This document shows, one piece after another, positions 17,298-17,666 of a DNA stretch of 17,666 nucleotides. This DNA is from Oscillibacter sp. Its GTDB lineage: Bacteria > Bacillota > Clostridia > Oscillospirales > Oscillospiraceae. How positions within the stretch are numbered: the first letter of the stretch is position 1; every line of letters starts with the position of its first letter. The translations under genes were made by a program, and so were the position numbers. Under the pieces are notes generated by a model. It searched no databases and was not told the origin of the DNA. It saw only the letters and a program-made list of their open reading frames with translations. The stretch is from the NCBI GenBank assembly GCA_003522105.1, contig DPGF01000134.1, positions 1 to 17,666 of the forward strand, read 5' to 3'.

Positions 17298-17362
17298 AAC
17301 GCCAGTGAAAGACAAGCAGAACAATTCACATTTCAATATAAAATTTTATGGAGGTAGTAATT

Positions 17363-17666
17363 ATGAAGAAGTGGCTGTGCAAGGTTTGCGGTTATATCTA
17401 TGAAGGCCCCGAGGCTCCCGCGGAGTGCCCCGTGTGCCATGCCAAGAGCAATATGTTTGAGGAAGTCAAGGGTGAACTGAAGCTCGCCGCCGAGCATGAG
17501 TTCGGCGTTTACGGCAAGACCGTGAAGAACAACCCCGACATCTCTGAAGAGGACAAGAAGTATATCTTCGAGCAGCTGATGGCCAACTTCAACGGCGAGT
17601 GCAGCGAGGTCGGTATGTACCTCTGCATGGCGCGCATCGCCCATCGCGAGGGCTATCCCGAGATCG
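17363..17666 (+). CDS. Rubrerythrin with N-terminal rubredoxin domain, 3' end cut by window edge
   Basis: First 101 residues of a rubrerythrin-type non-haem iron protein that reduces peroxide in anaerobes. A rubredoxin-like domain comes first, with Cys ligands C6/C9 and C22/C25 (CKVCGY...CPVC). A ferritin-like helical region then begins near 40, with FNGECSEVGMYLCMARIAHREG (about 75-96) carrying Glu and His residues suited to a di-iron site. This domain order is the reverse of classical rubrerythrin, as in the clostridial reverse rubrerythrins. The rest of the di-iron domain lies outside the window, so family subtype is inferred. The start is set by GGAGG at 17350-17354. Monocistronic start with its own extended -10 promoter. 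Confidence 0.9.
   Translation, partial: MKKWLCKVCGYIYEGPEAPAECPVCHAKSNMFEEVKGELKLAAEHEFGVYGKTVKNNPDISEEDKKYIFEQLMANFNGECSEVGMYLCMARIAHREGYPEI

Overview
The window looks like a core-chromosome stretch of an anaerobic, fairly GC-rich Clostridia member, most likely of the Oscillospiraceae/Ruminococcaceae type. This is inferred from the gene set (single-chain pyruvate:ferredoxin oxidoreductase, rubredoxin-first rubrerythrin, rhodanese-less ThiI, PBP5-type carboxypeptidase, lysine riboswitch), from strong AGGAGG-type ribosome binding sites and SigA-like promoters, and from GC-rich genes separated by AT-rich control regions. No phage, insertion sequence, CRISPR array or other mobile element was seen.

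Layout. (1) 1-3524, minus: a pyruvate:ferredoxin oxidoreductase gene lacking only its last few codons at the left edge. Its promoter lies in a 300-bp AT-rich divergent intergenic region. (2) 3825-7863, plus: a four-gene run of a YifB/ComM-type AAA+ ATPase, thiI, a stand-alone CinA C-terminal amidohydrolase (pncC-like) and an unknown lipoprotein, closed by a bidirectional terminator. (3) 7928-10906, minus: a PfkB-family sugar/nucleoside kinase with its own promoter, preceded by an NhaC-superfamily transporter controlled by a lysine riboswitch with a clear terminator, so probably a lysine transporter. (4) 11006-12139, minus: a D-Ala-D-Ala carboxypeptidase. (5) 12245-12318, plus: tRNA-Gly(CCC) with encoded CCA, followed by a cluster of strong hairpins. 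(6) 12489-13412, minus: a membrane-anchored polysaccharide deacetylase. (7) 13604-14338, plus: a FabG-like short-chain dehydrogenase, convergent with dut (14345-14788, minus) with only 6 bp between them. (8) 14997-15773, plus: an eight-helix membrane protein of unknown function. (9) 15829-17081, minus: an rpe-recR pair. (10) 17363 to the right edge, plus: the start of a rubrerythrin with an N-terminal rubredoxin domain.

How the genes relate. The contents are mostly housekeeping: pyruvate oxidation, tRNA thiolation, NMN or nucleotide clean-up, cell-wall trimming, dUTP removal, recombination repair, pentose phosphate and peroxide defence. I do not see a clear multi-gene undescribed system. The more interesting material is regulatory: the lysine riboswitch on an NhaC-type transporter, the hairpin cluster behind the tRNA, palindromes at the PFOR and rubrerythrin promoters, and a terminator-like hairpin running into the SDR promoter. 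Three proteins (lipoprotein, eight-helix membrane protein, PfkB kinase) have no assignable specific function. Intergenic stretches of 300 bp or more (3525-3824, 10560-11005, 12140-12488) are accounted for by the promoters, riboswitch, tRNA and hairpins listed.
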